Translations under genes and position numbers: made by a program
Shown here: positions 62,828 through 64,000 of the stretch, in pieces
Layout: every line of letters starts with the position of its first letter
Numbering within the stretch: the first letter of the stretch is position 1
Assembly: GCF_000188015.2 (NCBI RefSeq)
Contig: NZ_AEUX02000005.1
Coordinates: forward strand, 186,001 to 250,000
Direction of reading: 5' to 3'
DNA length: 64,000 nt
Source: Streptococcus ictaluri 707-05
GTDB taxonomy: Bacteria; Bacillota; Bacilli; Lactobacillales; Streptococcaceae
Notes under the pieces: generated by a model
What the model saw: the letters and a program-made list of their open reading frames with translations, nothing else
Told to the model about the DNA's origin: nothing
Database searches by the model: none

Positions 62828-64000
62828 AAAGATTATTACGATAGAACCTGCAAAAATCTTACGATCATCAGAACTACCCAGTCTAAAGAAACGGAAAGTT
62901 GCAGGTTATGCAAGGGTATCAACCGACCGTGATGACCAAGCGTCTTCATACGAATCACAGATGAAATACTATACTGATTATATCGGTAGCCGTTCTGATT
63001 GGGAATTTGTCAAAATGTATTCTGATGAAGGGATTAGCGGAACGAATACTAAAAAACGTTTAGGATTTCAAGAAATGGTGGAAGATGCGTTAAATGGCAA
63101 AATTGATTTAATTCTAACAAAATCCGTCAGTCGATTTGCGAGAAATACGGTTGACTCCTTAACAACCGTTAGGAAACTAAAAGAAGTAGGTGTTGAGATT
63201 TACTTTGAAAAAGAAAATATATGGACACTCGATTCTAAAGGGGAATTACTTATAACCATCATGAGCTCCTTAGCACAAGAAGAAAGCCGTAGTATTTCAG
63301 AAAACATCAAATGGAGTAAACGAAAGATGGCGGCAGAAGGAGCAGTGAGTTTTGGCTATGCACATGTATTAGGTTTTAAAGTAGCTGAAAATGGCGGTTT
63401 TGATATTGACGAAGATGAGGCTAAAATAGTCAGATATATTTTTGGATTATTTCTTCAAGGAGAAAATCCGAATAGTATCGCAAGAATACTGACAGAAAAA
63501 GGAATACCCACACCAGCAGGTAAAAAATTATGGAGTTACTCAACTGTAAAAAGCATGTTGCAGAATGAAAAGTATAAAGGAGATGCCTTACTGCAGAAAT
63601 CATTTACAGTAGACTACTTAACCAAGCAGAAAAAGAAGAATGAAGGAGAACTACCACAATACTATGTGGAAAACAACCATAGAGCTATTATTGATAAAGC
63701 AACCTTTGATTTAGTTCAACTAGAACTTCAAAAAACACATAATCGAAATAAAGTCAGTTTTTGTGGGAAAGTTATCTGTGGTTGTTGTGGCAATCCTTAT
63801 GGCAGACATGTTTGGCATTCCAATAGTAAGCATAGACGACATATTTATAGATGTAATAAAAAATATAAAGGAGAACAAAAATGTGACAGTCCATCAGTAA
63901 GTGAAGAGGAAATACAAGGCTGGAGTGTTGAAGTGATAAACCAAGTTATCGGCAATAAAAATGATATCATTAACAACATGAAGTTACTGATAAAAATGCT
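62820..64000 (+). CDS. Serine recombinase 2 (large; continues beyond window)
   Basis: At least 393 residues are visible. The catalytic Ser34 is in GYARVSTDRDDQASS, with DEGISGTNTKKR and TKSVSRFARNTVDS. A recombinase domain (NPNSIARILTEKGIPTPAGK) and a zinc ribbon (GKVICGCCGNPYGRHVW ... YRCNKKYKGEQKCDSPS) follow, leading into the coiled-coil region at the edge. The ATG overlaps the first recombinase by eight bases with AAAAGGAGGGG upstream. This is the integrase-type large serine recombinase expected to have inserted the prophage. Confidence 0.92.
   Translation, partial: MTKKIITIEPAKILRSSELPSLKKRKVAGYARVSTDRDDQASSYESQMKYYTDYIGSRSDWEFVKMYSDEGISGTNTKKRLGFQEMVEDALNGKIDLILTKSVSRFARNTVDSLTTVRKLKEVGVEIYFEKENIWTLDSKGELLITIMSSLAQEESRSISENIKWSKRKMAAEGAVSFGYAHVLGFKVAENGGFDIDEDEAKIVRYIFGLFLQGENPNSIARILTEKGIPTPAGKKLWSYSTVKSMLQNEKYKGDALLQKSFTVDYLTKQKKKNEGELPQYYVENNHRAIIDKATFDLVQLELQKTHNRNKVSFCGKVICGCCGNPYGRHVWHSNSKHRRHIYRCNKKYKGEQKCDSPSVSEEEIQGWSVEVINQVIGNKNDIINNMKLLIKM

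Noticed and set aside
1..64000. Antibiotic-resistance genes (mef, tet, erm) expected in related prophages
   Set aside because: No such gene is present in the visible part of the element.

Overview
The window looks like the chromosome of a pyogenic-group Streptococcus, most likely S. dysgalactiae or a close relative of S. pyogenes. The reasons are low G+C, AAGGAGG ribosome-binding sites, and the gene blocks pepQ / ccpA / cytoplasmic alpha-amylase / two glycolipid glycosyltransferases / T-box-thrS and vicRKX-rnc-smc. The species call is from remembered synteny, not from a database search.

Bases 1-15.7 kb are core chromosome. They hold a GT2 glycosyltransferase (cut by the window edge), a nuclease gene whose secretion signal appears broken, glyoxalase, nitroreductase, pepQ, a CPBP-protease relic, ccpA with a near-perfect cre site over its own -35 box, an alpha-amylase, a glycolipid synthase pair, thrS under a T-box leader, and a three-gene ABC-2 exporter. 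Bases 15.7-21.3 kb are the dihydroxyacetone locus: dhaQ and dhaS (regulators) diverge from dhaK-dhaL-dhaM-glpF around a DhaS-type operator. dhaK is split by a 1222-bp IS3-family element whose removal with one 4-bp target repeat restores a 329-codon gene.

Bases 21.4-22.35 kb are an IS982-family element with a frameshifted transposase. It landed in a -10 box and appears to create a hybrid promoter for a thiolase/acyl-CoA-ligase pair. Core genes follow: a DUF3114 protein, a polar amino-acid ABC transporter, vicRKX, rnc, smc and a Cof-type HAD phosphatase, to 37.45 kb.

From about 37.5 kb to the right edge the DNA is mobile. It starts with a Fic-domain protein behind a triple 9-bp operator-like array, a transposase relic and a second, intact IS982 copy. 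A prophage late region follows: HNH, P27-type small terminase, DNA methylases, large terminase, portal, ClpP-like protease, capsid, head-tail joining, tail, holin and amidase. After the lysis genes come a zinc-ribbon HTH protein and two serine recombinases. No repressor, replication or early genes are present, and IS982 abuts the phage DNA without target repeats, which suggests an IS-linked deletion.

The phage is decaying: an amber codon in portal, an ochre codon plus a frameshift in the tape measure, a SAM-synthetase remnant fused onto a truncated ParB-methylase, and a lost start codon for the distal tail protein. The least expected gene is a free-standing HRGH-type nuclease-like gene with its own promoter and terminator, inserted between the tail chaperones and the tape measure.
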